DNA of 33,272 nucleotides from Paramacrobiotus richtersi. Taxonomy: Eukaryota > Tardigrada > Eutardigrada > Parachela > Macrobiotidae. The position numbers and the translations under genes are program-made. Below the pieces are notes generated by a model. The model was not told the origin of the DNA. It saw only the letters and a program-made list of their open reading frames with translations, and did no database searches. Of this stretch, positions 1-9,902 are shown one piece after another. The stretch's first letter is position 1, and each line of letters starts with the position of its first letter. Location of the stretch: assembly GCA_034698045.1 (NCBI GenBank), contig JAQGAU010000244.1, positions 1-33,272 of the forward strand, given 5' to 3'.

Positions 1-125
1 AAGTAACGGATAATGTATCAAAATAATTTCGATGAAATACTCGACGATGATAGAAATACTGAAATACAGTAAAGTTGACTACACAGTTTCCGAGTTTATG
101 TCTGTCTTGTTACTGGATTCTTTGT

Positions 126-444
126 AGCGTTGTATTAACAATGTCCAGATAGTGAAGAACAATGAAGAATCAGCAACGAGTCAGCGACTGAACGACGGCT
201 GCATACAGTAGTCTGCAGGCCTCTGATAATCTAATTGTGCTTTTGGGTTAAAGGCGCTTGGTGGGAATTTCCAGGAAAACGTACCATAAAAGGGAACTGA
301 TAATTTTATGTCAGTTTCTGTGGTTACGATTCTCTGGCGTTACCTTATCCGCGGGGTCATCCATTACCATCAGACAGCAAAAACATGGAATCGGCAACAA
401 TAAAGCAACCTTGTTCCAATGATATCGTCCCACCCCTGCAACTT
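126..444. repeat. Diverged copy of the upstream flank of the MAM-like gene
   Basis: This stretch aligns by eye, in direct orientation, with 3740-4049, the flank upstream of the secreted MAM-like gene. Shared landmarks in the same order are a TTAACAAT block, CAGCGAC, CTCTGATAA, GGAACTGATAA, a TTCTC-GGCGTT block and ATATCGTCC. Similarity is patchy. By analogy with the downstream copy, a related gene may lie just left of the window, reading leftward. I see no convincing gene in 1-640. Confidence 0.55.
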
Positions 445-644
445 GATATACGAGTACTCGTATTAGTATATTACCACAGTTTTGTTCTGGCCGGTTTTAT
501 GAATATCACAGAAAGTAAAAAAACAAGCACTCATAATCAGAGCAATGTTCATCTCTCTCAAACAGAGCACCAATTGGCACTCAAAAGGCTTCTGTGAAAT
601 GTTCAGGTAGAACCAGTGTTGTTTTTACTATCAGTTTTTCGGAC

Positions 645-790
645 CTCTTACTATTTAATACCCCCGCTTAGTTGACCTTTTCTGTTTACTTACTATTTAC
701 TATCGCACCGTTTTTATGCTTACTATTTACTTAATATTTAACTTTTTGTTCCGCAGCCGCCTACTATTTACTTAATTATTACGAATATTA
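645..790. repeat. Direct repeat unit 1, built on TACTATTTA words
   Basis: The 9-mer TACTATTTA occurs exactly at 649, 691, 721 and 762. The same word occurs at 1244, 1285, 1317 and 1366, offsets of 594-604, and the flanking words (TTTACTATC, GCTTACTATTTACTTAAT) also match. This is one diverged ~150-base direct duplication rather than a simple tandem array. No function is apparent. Confidence 0.7.
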
Positions 791-1239
791 TAATATCGGC
801 TACTATTCGGAGCCGTGATCAACCTTTTGTTCATTTGTTTAATTATTTTGTTTGTTTTACATCATCAGAAGAATAAAACCTGTTAGCGATAGTTCAAACG
901 TAAAAGAAGCATCATTTTCTGAACAGAAATTCTATATCCGTTAATAATGTAAAGTCAGTCGAAAAGAGGAAATGAGAAAAGAAATTGAAACGAGTAAGTT
1001 TTTACAGGTGATCATCATCTGCTGGAGGGTGAAGCAGGAACACAATTGCTGTTGTAGCGATATGTCATAAATAGAAGCTGGTGTTGCTGCCCGATTCACG
1101 GTACCATAGGACGTATTATGTCTTGTTTTGAACAGCGACTTTGTCACATCGACGGCATTTTTTTACTTGCTGGCTGTTGCTGGATAGTAAAGGGCCTGTC
1201 TTAGTTATTATAATAGAAGGACTGGCAGATTGCTCATTT

Positions 1240-1390
1240 TGCTTACTATTTAACATTTCGAAAGCAGCACTTGTATTATTCAGTTACTATTTACTATCTG
1301 CTTTCGGCAGTGGCTTACTATTTACTTAATTATTTACGGGCCCAAAAGCCTTAATAATTAAGATTTACTATTTACTTTTAATTATTAAAA
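1240..1390. repeat. Direct repeat unit 2, built on TACTATTTA words
   Basis: This is the partner of the 645-790 unit, with four exact TACTATTTA words in nearly the same spacing and similar AT-rich linkers. The 450 bases between the two units hold no supported gene. Confidence 0.7.
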
Positions 1391-1439
1391 CAACACTGGC
1401 CGTAGAATAAAAAATCATAATGAAACTGATATAATTAAT

Positions 1440-1640
1440 GAGCGGCCTTTGTGAGTAATACCACGGCACCCATGCGGCTGTTTGAAAGTATTCCAGGTGT
1501 CCGCGCGGTTCGACCTTTCATTCTGCCTCCAGAACTCCGTCGTAGCCGTCCAACACTTACCGCTTTAAAGTATTTGGCATGTGGACGGGATCTAGGAAGG
1601 TGACTGACTGGTTTACCGGGCTAGATGCCACGCTGGTTTG
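1440..1640 (-). pseudogene. Coding-like fragment related to 5510-5700
   Basis: On the minus strand this aligns with part of 5295-5741 and shares the protein pattern VNQSV-x-FLD-x(2)-H-x-P, followed about 30 codons later by RGHL-x-YFQ-x-A. In the 19-codon block at 1560-1616, six codons are identical and six differ only synonymously, which suggests past selection on this frame. The frame hits a stop just after the first block at a GTAAGT sequence, so this is either a real exon with its donor there or a decayed copy. I do not recognise the family. Confidence 0.35.
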
Positions 1641-2017
1641 ACCGTTATTACATTGGCAAATTACTACAAGATAACATGGACTGGTTCCGCTAGTACAAAA
1701 TACCCGTTTGGGCGTTGATATTAGTAAGACCTTGTGCAGTGTGCACAGTGGCACCAAAACCGTTTCCTCGGCACGGAAGTTTCGAAAATCATTGCTAAAA
1801 TCCAGTTAAGCCGTGAATTTAAGGACTGGGTCTTATCAGTTTCAAATTATTTAACAAGTTTGTGCACCACTATAAAAACTTGGTATCAGCATAACAGCCG
1901 AGCTATACTTCCGTAGTGTTTGTGTAATGCGCGCTTTGAAACTACACGCCGCATGCTTGTCACCTCAACGAAAGTTCGAGAAGTCTGATGCGCTAAACCA
2001 AAAGATCATCAAAGACG

Positions 2018-2023
2018 TTTATT
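2018..2023 (-). terminator. Polyadenylation signal AATAAA of the MAM-like gene
   Basis: AATAAA on the minus strand, about 53 bases past the stop codon of the 2076-3529 gene. Confidence 0.5.
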
Positions 2024-2075
2024 TAACTGAGTCTCGGTATTTAAGGCATAGTTGGTGCACGGTAATGAGGATTAA

Positions 2076-3529
2076 TTATTCGAATGTTGTTCCAAAATCA
2101 GCCAAATGATCTAGAAAGGTTAGAAAGATCGACCGGCATCCGATACTAGCTCCAGTCGTATACAACAAACGGGTGGCTTCGGTCAATTCTGGATCGGCAT
2201 CAGACAATGTCAGGCCAGTCTGCCAGTTGCACTCCACCCAGATGGCATCAGTGGAAACTTTGTCAGTTACTTGATGGGGTCGTTGTAAGATCCATGTATG
2301 CATCTCGTGGAGAATGTTACGGCACTTGCGGCTGTTGTCGCCGTACAGTTCAGCTTGAAGGACATCCGACTGTTGGTAATTTGCGTCGGAGAATGTCAAG
2401 TTACCTTTGTTGCAGTTAATAACAACAGGCGCCGGCAATGGACATGATGGTTGGGGCTGTGATGGTGTTGTTACTGGAACGGCCGTCGTGGGCGGAGTCC
2501 ACAGCTGGGCTACAAAGCAATGAATACATTTTCAACACGATATTCAATGAAATATAACTGTAAACTGACTAAATAAAAGTCCTTTTCGGTCCTAGAGTTT
2601 TCGAGAAGGTCCGTTTAATCGTTAATAACAACCAATGAACGCAAAATGCTCTTTTGGACCGCTTGTTACAAATATACGTAAGGTGCTTTCTGCCCATCAT
2701 TTTAAAAAAGCCCGGTACCTTCTGGATGAAGTGTAATTCCAAACCATCCTGAATAGTAACGATTAACAAACAGTTTGAACTCCAGCTGAAACAAAAGTTA
2801 AGCTAACTGCGTTGCGCAGAAGTGGATCAAGTCATGTAAAAACAGTTTACCCGGAACCGCTCTCTTGGTTGCAGAACGACGGAGAATTTACTCCGGGATG
2901 GATACTGCCCTTGATACGTATGGGACCAGATGTTAACGCGACCATCGTCAGCGTTCTCGTCGATAATATCGATGAACCCTTCAGTAAGCATAACTTGTCC
3001 AATAAGGAATCTTACTGTATGCTGCAGGCTTCAAGCTCGGTTCAATGTTATTATAAACCCACCTCGTGTGACTTTTATGGGATTATCGAAACCGGAAAAT
3101 CCACCAAAAGCAATCCAAAACCTTAGGGTGCTGGTCTCATTGATGGAGATCTCTTGTGATGTTAGTGTGGCTTCTAGTCCCATTGTGTCGAAAGCGCTGC
3201 TAACCAGCGCTACTCCAGTGTTATCTGCAGCATAAGCTTCCTCTATATTATGTGTCAGCGCCTGTCAAAAAACGTTCCTTACAGTCGTAATCAGCCACAG
3301 GTTTTGGACCGGTCCAAGAGATAATGTTTCTGGAAACTTGCCATCGGTATGCAGGGTCAGGCGTGTAACCGCAGTAATCGTTCGCAAACTGACAGGAAAT
3401 GACAGCTTCTGCGGTTTGGAATACGATGAGGAACCCTGCAAAAGGCCACTTGTAAACAGGAATTAGTTTGCTATGTCACTGTTATGGTAATGTACCGCCT
3501 ATGGCTAGCATCCATTGTGGTGACATCAT
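2076..3529 (-). CDS. Secreted MAM-like domain protein (six exons)
   Basis: Exons on the minus strand are 3529-3496, 3435-3283, 3224-3063, 3014-2851, 2785-2719 and 2509-2076. All boundaries are GT-AG and the phases join to give 337 residues. Introns are 60, 58, 48, 65 and 209 bases. Residues 1-22 form a signal peptide (MMSPQWMLAIGG start). Residues 26-195 look like a divergent MAM domain: a Cys-x6-Cys-Gly-Tyr opening (C26, C33), W43, a TGPK stretch near 53-56, LRFW at 97-100, and VVLQPRERF at 162-170. The second MAM cysteine pair is not evident. A Pro/Thr-rich linker (199-222) leads to a C-terminal region of unknown type with C226, C256, C287 and C318. MAM domains usually mediate extracellular adhesion or partner binding; a secreted or matrix role is inferred. 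Two donors are GTAC-type. Exon structure is strong; the domain call is moderate. Confidence 0.75.
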
Positions 3530-3739
3530 CTTCAGACTACCAGCAGATTTGCAGGATGTTAATGTACCCCAGTCGTCGTTCTGGATACATCCGAAACCTG
3601 TAGGTACGCTGTTTCGTATACTGGTGCTAACATTGTATCAGATTGCTAGAGCAATGTCTAACAGCGCTCTTTAGCGGTATTATTGGTCAACTATAAGTTG
3701 TTATCAATTTTTCATTATTGAATGTCGTTATTGGTTTCG

Positions 3740-4049
3740 GCGTCGCCTTGAATTAACAATACCCCGATAACGCTTCAAAATGAACAACAATATGAAACCG
3801 TGCAGCAGCGACAGAACGGCAGCTGCGTGGTTTGCCGGTCTCTGATAACGTAATCGTATCTGCAGTTGATAGGACCTTTCCGGAAACCGAGCCACAAACT
3901 GGAACTGATAACATATGCAATGTGTTAATTGTCTCCTGATAATTCTCCGGCGTTGTCTTAATTATGCGTACGGTGCATTTACCGTTTTGGGCCATGGAAG
4001 CGGTAACAGTGAATGAGTAAAATTCCAGTAATATCGTCCTACCGCTTTG
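3740..4049. repeat. Upstream flank of the MAM-like gene, duplicated at 126-444
   Basis: This non-coding sequence lies 210-520 bases upstream of the MAM-like start codon and is similar to 126-444. Similarity runs up to the TTAA at 4050, where the fold-back element begins. It could be a duplicated promoter-proximal region. No TATA box stands out. Confidence 0.5.
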
Positions 4050-4722
4050 TTAAGGCCATAGGCCGGGATGTAGGCAGCTCTTTTGGTGGGTTCCGAATTT
4101 CCAATGTTTCTTTACGCTTGCGCACGTAACAATTGCCAGATTATGTGGATCCTGTCCAGAAAAAGCTGCTCTATTTTGTTACAAGTGCTCTCTCTGTCTC
4201 TTTCACCCAACGGCTGCAAAAAACAGGTGCATTGTATCGCGCTATTCAAAAAGTCATAGCTCTACTGTGCTCTTTAAACTCAATAAAACTTGGCTATCAA
4301 GATATCGGTAGAAAGAGAAAAAAATTTCGCACCTTCTGACAGTTTGGTTATCTACTGCATACACGGTGAATATTTGAAATGTTTGAATGCTTATAACTTT
4401 CTTGTTTATCAACGGATTCTGCTCATCTTGTGTCAGAACGCGACAAATATCCTGCTCTTTCTAACGATATTTTACGAGCCAAGTTTTATTAAGCTTAAAG
4501 CGCACAGTAGAGGTAAGACTTTTTGAACATGGCGATACAATGCAACTGTTTTTTGCAGCCGTTGGGTGAAAGACGCAGAAAGAGCACTTGTAACCCAATA
4601 GAGCAACCCTTACTGTACAGGATCCACATATCCTGACAGTCATTACGTGAGCGGGCGTAAAGAAACATTCGAAATTCGAAACCCACCAAAACCGCTGCCT
4701 ATATCACGGCTTGGGGCCTTAA
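4050..4722. mobile_element. TTAA-flanked fold-back (inverted-repeat) element 1
   Basis: Two long imperfect inverted arms, about 4050-4317 and 4453-4722, enclose a loop of about 135 bases. The arms match over nearly their whole length, for example TTTTGGTGGGTT, AATGTTTCTTTACGC, TTTCACCCAACGGCTGCAAA and AATAAAACTTGGCT. Both outer ends read TTAAGGCC, with TTAA at 4050-4053 and 4719-4722. TTAA duplications are the signature of piggyBac-type transposition, and arms this long suggest a non-autonomous MITE or fold-back element. There is no transposase inside. Short open frames in the arms are by-products. A TTAAGGCC end is not a classic piggyBac terminus, so the superfamily is uncertain. Confidence 0.75.
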
Positions 4723-5294
4723 GAGTATTTACAGTAATCACACAGATATCTGTGAGATTTGTTGAATGGTAACTTTTATACAGCGATATACGTATACTAT
4801 ACCTTAACATACCGCGATGCCTTCTTCAGCCCTTGACGTTCCATTTTCTGGATGTGTTGCGTTCTAGAGTTTCATTCGTTTAGACCAGGATCGAATATTG
4901 CCGAACGGCGAACACGGCAAAACACTTATGATGCTCAAATTATTACAGCGCAGTATATATTTATTATCGCAATTTTTGCCCAGGCCGGTATTTACAAATA
5001 ACTGGTAAATATCGCAGCAACTACTGCAAAGTACCGAATAAGCATTCACAATTAGAGCAAGGATCATCCACCAAAAAAGCACTTATTAGCGCACAAAAAG
5101 GATCTGTAAAATAAAGAATTAAAACACCGATCGAATGGGAAACGACTTGATGAGCGACATTTAGTGACATATCCGCAGTTGATCATGAGCTGGGTTAAGA
5201 CTGGGCAAGCTTTAAATGACCTGCGAATGCATGGTCCGCCGAAGAGACGGCAGACGGGATCTGATTTGCCAGCGGCATGTGCACAGTGGAAAGA
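4723..5294. other. Intergenic, nothing supported
   Basis: AT-rich sequence with only short open frames. I saw no repeat, gene or promoter I can defend. Confidence 0.5.
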
Positions 5295-5741
5295 TTAGAA
5301 AAGTTGCACATCTTCAAATGTTACTGTCCATGTACAGGCGCGGACGTTGCCGCATAGTAGAAAGTCATGAAGGCAAGTGGGAGACGACCTTGGTAGGCAG
5401 CTTGTTGGCGTCACGTCCACTTTTAGCGTCAATGCCATCGATCCCCTCAGCGGTGGCAAGCTTGTCTCCACATGAACATCATCAAGTGTCCGGTACGAAA
5501 AATGCTGTTTGGGCCGCCCCGAATGCCTCTCGGGAAACTTTGCTGCTTGAAAATATTGGAGATGTCCGCGTAATACTCTGTGTTCCTTTATGCGTCGGTA
5601 ACTCAGCCAAATGCCGCCCGTTACTTGCCGCTGCACGGTAGTTGGCTTGTGACCGGAATCCAGAAATATTACTGATTGATTTACCGTGTTGGAAGCCAAC
5701 GCTATTACCGCAGTAAATCGAAGACAAATTCTGAATATCAA
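5295..5741 (-). pseudogene. 148-codon open frame related to the 1440-1640 fragment
   Basis: An open minus-strand frame of 148 codons with no ATG at its 5' end. A TATTCAG acceptor-like site lies near its upper edge, so it may be an exon. Its 5' half carries VNQSVIFLDSGHKP and RGHLQYFQAAKF, which are conserved with the 1440-1640 fragment and show synonymous-biased differences. The 3' half (LDDVHVETSLPP onward) has no match in the window. I see no upstream exon with a signal peptide. I do not recognise the family. It could be an internal exon of an unannotated gene or a relic of a local duplication. Confidence 0.35.
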
Positions 5742-6654
5742 AATTAACCCGCCCTGTCGTTATCTTCGTCGTTGCTGGAGGTTAACGACTATGTTTGCAT
5801 CCACTTTTGGCTTCCATTCGAAAATTCAAAAGAGTTAAAAATGCGATAAAGCCGTTCTAATGCTGGTATTGCGGGCAGCATGGAAATGAAACCAATTGAT
5901 GGCTCAATATAACTTGTTTACGGGCGACAGTGCAGCGACCTTTAGCTTGCTGTTATAGGCTTCGTTGTCCAAAGGCGTACGACTACGAGAAAAGAAGTCA
6001 GGAGAAAAGTTCAAGGAAGCTAAGCGCGAGCGAATATTTCGCTGCGGTCAGAACAAAACAATGTCAAAACAAAAAACAAGACCTTTCCGTAGGCGCTGGC
6101 ATTCTTCGAAACTGATAATCAAAAGCATTTTTAGACACAAAATTCGGAAACTTTTGCTTAAAAACCTTGATCAGCAATCGGCGGTGTCTCAGCATGCTTT
6201 ATTGATCTTTCAGATGAGAAGGATCATTTTGAACAGTCGAATTTAGTTTGTCGAGTAATTGCACTGGAAACGGAAATTTTTATGTAAAAAATAAAAACTA
6301 TGTTCTTGATAAAAGCGCATATCTAAAGCCGCGTATTTTTCTGTAAGAACATATCGCTGTAAAATTTCTGATATTCCGAAATGTCATATTTCATCGGTCA
6401 AACGCATAAAATGTAAAGTCGTGGAATTCTTATAGTGCCATCAAAAAGAACTTGGGCAGCCAAAAGAAATAGGCAACTACATATTTTATTTTACGAGGCC
6501 GAAATTTATGGGACACCATAGAAAAATCCATGTCTTGTCTGTGGCCAAGGCCGTCGATATGGCGTCTTTGACCAAGGTCAGAACGTTGTTGCAACGTGAA
6601 ATGCTGTAGGTTGACGGTGTCGTAAAAACAAATCTGTTTACAGATGAGACGCAC
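5742..6654. other. Intergenic, nothing supported
   Basis: AT-rich sequence upstream of the secreted-protein promoter. Short open frames overlap in several phases without splice or codon support. Confidence 0.5.
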
Positions 6655-6663
6655 TATATAAAG
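6655..6663 (+). promoter_or_regulatory. TATA box (TATATAAAG) with initiator at 6686
   Basis: TATATAAAG is followed 31 bases later by CCATACT, a full match to the Inr consensus YYANWYY with its A at 6686. The start codon of the next gene is at 6773, giving an 87-base leader. This is the clearest core promoter in the window. Confidence 0.75.
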
Positions 6664-6772
6664 ACGCCAGATCTTCTCTGTAACCATACTCTGGATAAAC
6701 TTGGTTGAGCAATTTTCCGATAGTCTGGTTCCTTTCTGTAACTGCCGTCTTTTCTTCTCCTTCCGCAACACC

Positions 6773-7534
6773 ATGCAGTTCGCAGCGTTTGTCCTTTTGG
6801 TTGCGGCTCCGGCTGTCTGTAAGTGGCGTCGCAGAAGATTTTGTCAATTAGTTAAGCAAAATTTAGTTTGAATGCTTAGGAAAAGGGCAGGTAACAAATT
6901 TATATATGGTGCGAAGTAGTGTATGAACTGATTGTATTCTCTCAGCACTTTCACACCTGGATCGAATAAGAACTTTGTTCTTTTGCAGATTGTGTTACGA
7001 CTGCCAACGTCTGCCGCATTGCCGGTAAGTAGTGAAGCGCTTCTCTCTGCGTTGCCGTGGCGAAACAATCTATCCTTACCAGGTACGGCTGTCGGTGCGG
7101 CGCTGGGCGGTATCAATGGCGGCACACTGGAAGCGGGCTGCCAGGACACTTCTAACGCCTGCAAAGGCGCTCAGCCCAGCAATCAGGGAACCGGCACTGC
7201 CATTGGCATCTTGGGCGGTCTGGGCAGCATCTTTGGCGGCATTCCCGGGTGGGGCCAAGTCGTGCAGTCAGCGCTGCAGCTGGCCTGCAGTCAGGTAGTC
7301 ACGGCCGATAAGATAGCGGTGGCCGTCAAGAGTAAGGACGCCAACGGTATCTCCAAGGAGATCGCCAAGGTGGTCTGCACGCCCATTAACTATGCCGCCG
7401 TCATTACCACCTGCAATGAGGCCGTCAAAGCCGCCAAGGTCCCCAAAGGCACTGATCTCCGAACCGTGGCCGGCTGCCAGAATCTGCAGTTTATTGATAC
7501 CCTCGGCAAACCTTGCATTCCACAGGCCGCTTAA
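6773..7534 (+). CDS. Small secreted Gly/Ala-rich cysteine protein (three exons)
   Basis: Exons are 6773-6818, 6989-7024 and 7083-7534. Donors are GTAAGT, acceptors are TTTTGCAG and TTACCAG, and all phases join, giving 177 residues. Residues 1-15 form a signal peptide (MQFAAFVLLVAAPAV). The rest has nine cysteines (17, 24, 47, 54, 96, 126, 138, 159, 172), one of which may be free. A glycine-rich hydrophobic region at 28-82 (GTAVGAALGG, GILGGLGSIFGG) precedes a Lys/Ala-rich part. The final exon is markedly GC-richer than its surroundings. A strong TATA/Inr promoter precedes it and tandem AATAAA signals follow. I do not recognise the family. Extracellular location is inferred from the signal peptide. 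Confidence 0.8.
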
Positions 7535-7668
7535 GCCTCAACCATCATGTATACGTGCGTGCTTTAATTTGAGTCTGGCTGATATTACCATTTGCAGTGT
7601 CATGGTATGTTATTCGGTATTGTTACCAGCACAGAAAATTGTCGCGTAAGCCTACGTCTGCGCTAGTG

Positions 7669-7678
7669 AATAAATAAA
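7669..7678 (+). terminator. Tandem polyadenylation signals
   Basis: AATAAATAAA, two overlapping AATAAA hexamers about 135 bases past the stop codon at 7534. Confidence 0.65.
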
Positions 7679-8319
7679 TTTGAATCGGTCGGCATTCCGT
7701 TCTTTTTTTATCAGCTTTCATTACAGCTAATTTAACTGATTTCTGAAAGGAAATTAAAGTGCCGCAAAATTGCAGTTAGCGAAGGCAAGAATCGAGCAAT
7801 ATCCCGGCAGCTGTAAAATCAATCAGAATCATGCTAAACTAGTCTGGTGTCTTCATTCTGCTCCATAAATAAATGATTCTCACCAGTCGCTTGCTCTTTA
7901 ATAAAAACAGCAGCAATAGCAGAAATTTGCGAACAGTACCTGTGCGACGAAACGGACATCGGCATTATAGGTAAAAGTGGGTCAAGCTCAACGTTTGTGC
8001 GATAACCAGTTTCCGCATGTAGGCACTTTCTTGCCACTTGCCAGTGAAATCCGCGTCTCTCTGCAGCGTTGAACAGCGTAATCGTAAACCGTGTAAACTG
8101 ATGCTTATTTGTTTACTGCTGCAGGCAGTGAGATACGGCGGTTTATGTGAATAGCATGCCGTTTTAGCAACACCGCATGTAAACGGTTTGTAAACTACAG
8201 CATCACACGTGTTCTTCGATCTCAGTAAGCGTAAGTTTGCTGCCTTGCATCCCATCTCAGTTACCCTACAGAACAATCATTCTGTTTTATATAAACTTGT
8301 AATCATTTTTTTTTATAAA
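7679..8319. other. Intergenic, presumed DGAT2 promoter region
   Basis: No gene is supported. It must hold the acyltransferase promoter, but no clear TATA box or initiator pair is visible. Confidence 0.4.
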
Positions 8320-9541
8320 ATGGGATTGCTAGGCACAAACAGCGAAACTCGCGAACGTGCACTACAAACATTGGCAATAACGGTGCATTTATGCATTTTC
8401 TTCTTCGTTGGTGGATTCAGTTTTGTGCTACTATTCTTACTGTTGTTCACATCTTTTTATTGGATTACCGTCCTTTACGCAATTTGGTACTGCTACGACT
8501 GGAACCAGAGTTCCCGCGGTGGTCGACAACTGCAGTGGACGCGAGAATTAGCCTTGTGGAAGTGGTACCGCGATTACTTTCCGGTTCGCCTAGTTAAAAC
8601 CGCGGAACTCGACCCCAAGTGCAAGTACATTCTCGGTGCGCATCCCCATGGAATCTTGTCGTTTGGGTTCTGTGTCAGTTTAGCGACGGAAGCCAACGGA
8701 ATTTCCGAACTATTTCCCGGGATAAATCTGCGTCTGTTGTGTTTGAAACTCATACATCATTTACCGTTTTTCCGGGAGTACATTTTGTCGTTGGGGTTTT
8801 GTGATGTAAGTCGGACGAGTATCGACTATTTAATGGATCGAGGACCTGGAACAGCTATAGCGATTGTTGTTGGTGGAGCGAAAGAAGCATTTGAGATGGA
8901 CAAGGAAAATGTCAGACTTGTACTCAGGAACCGAAAAGGTAAGTTTGTTGCCGATGTCGGTACATAATTACTGTACATGTTTTACAAGCATTACTTGTTT
9001 ATTCCTTCAGGATTTGTGAAAGCAGCCATTCGACACGGGTGAGTGCGCCAGAGTGATAAATATGGTAGTGGCATATAATGATTCTGAATTCGTTAATTAG
9101 AGCTCATCTTGTTCCGATGTTTGCATTCGGTGAAAATGACCTTTACCGGCTTGCCTTTTCCGAAAGCTCCCGTTTGCGCAAGTTTCAGCGCTTTATGCAA
9201 CTGAAACTGGGTTTCGCGCCGGTAATAGCGTTTGGCAAGGGTATATTTACCGACGGCATTGGGTTACTGCCACACCGGAGAGCCATTACTATCGTGATTG
9301 GGGCCCCTCTTCTGGTCACACAAAATGCGAACCCGACGGAGGTAAGCAGTACCAGTGCCATATAGACACGCTTTATTAAGAAGCACATACAAATTCAAAG
9401 TACAGTTCTGTGCAGCGACTGTGTTTTCAGGAGGAAGTTGACGTGGTTCACAAACGTTACTTGAAAGCTTTGCTTGACCTTTTCGATTCTCATAAAGCCA
9501 AGTACGGATACCAAAGTTCCACACTGTCGTTCATCGACTGA
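8320..9541 (+). CDS. DGAT2: DGAT2/MOGAT-family acyl-CoA:acylglycerol acyltransferase
   Basis: Exons are 8320-8938, 9011-9038, 9101-9341 and 9431-9541. All are GT-AG and phase-consistent, giving 332 residues, the usual size for the family. Hydrophobic membrane segments at about 21-57 precede the catalytic part. Diagnostic motifs are YFP (86-88), HPHG (108-111, the catalytic signature), FREY (151-154), VVGGAKE (183-189), RKGFVK (from 205) and VPMFAFGEND (220-229). The C-terminus has the family's VDVVHKRYL and LFDSHKAKYG. These enzymes transfer acyl-CoA to diacylglycerol or monoacylglycerol at the ER and lipid droplets to make storage triglyceride. I cannot separate DGAT2 from MOGAT by sequence alone. 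The ATG at 8320 is preferred because the open frame upstream lacks family similarity. Confidence 0.93.
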
Positions 9542-9742
9542 ATAAGGAGAATGCCAACATTTCTGTCTGGCCGACTGCAGTATTTATTGTGCTCTGTTTG
9601 CATACAGAAGGATTTACTGATGTAACTTGACACACAAATGATTGTAAACCGGCTGTGTTAAATAGTTCGAGAATGACACCATGGTTGCTAGAATGCTCAA
9701 GTGAATATGAAAAGTTGCACAATTACATTCGATTTTTTTGTG

Positions 9743-9748
9743 ATTAAA
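9743..9748 (+). terminator. Candidate polyadenylation signal ATTAAA
   Basis: ATTAAA variant about 200 bases downstream of the acyltransferase stop codon. A weak call. Confidence 0.3.
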
Positions 9749-9902
9749 AAATATGCATAGGAACTAGATTCGAGGATAGATGAATCCTGATAAAGACTAT
9801 GTTATTGCCCCCACGTGAAGAACGCCATAAAAGAGAATATTCGCTGTTATTGCGGATTATAATACGTGCGTTGTTATGATTCGGTAACTGTTACGCATTC
9901 GC

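Noticed and set aside
4133..4689. Several open frames on both strands within the fold-back element
   Set aside because: They mirror each other because the arms are inverted copies. No coding signature.
7076..7258. Antisense Ala/Gly-rich frame opposite the small secreted gene
   Set aside because: A GC-rich shadow of the real exon at 7083-7534.
8209..8319. Longer N-terminus for the DGAT2-family protein
   Set aside because: The extra 37 residues show no family similarity. The ATG at 8320 fits the family's usual start before the first membrane segment.
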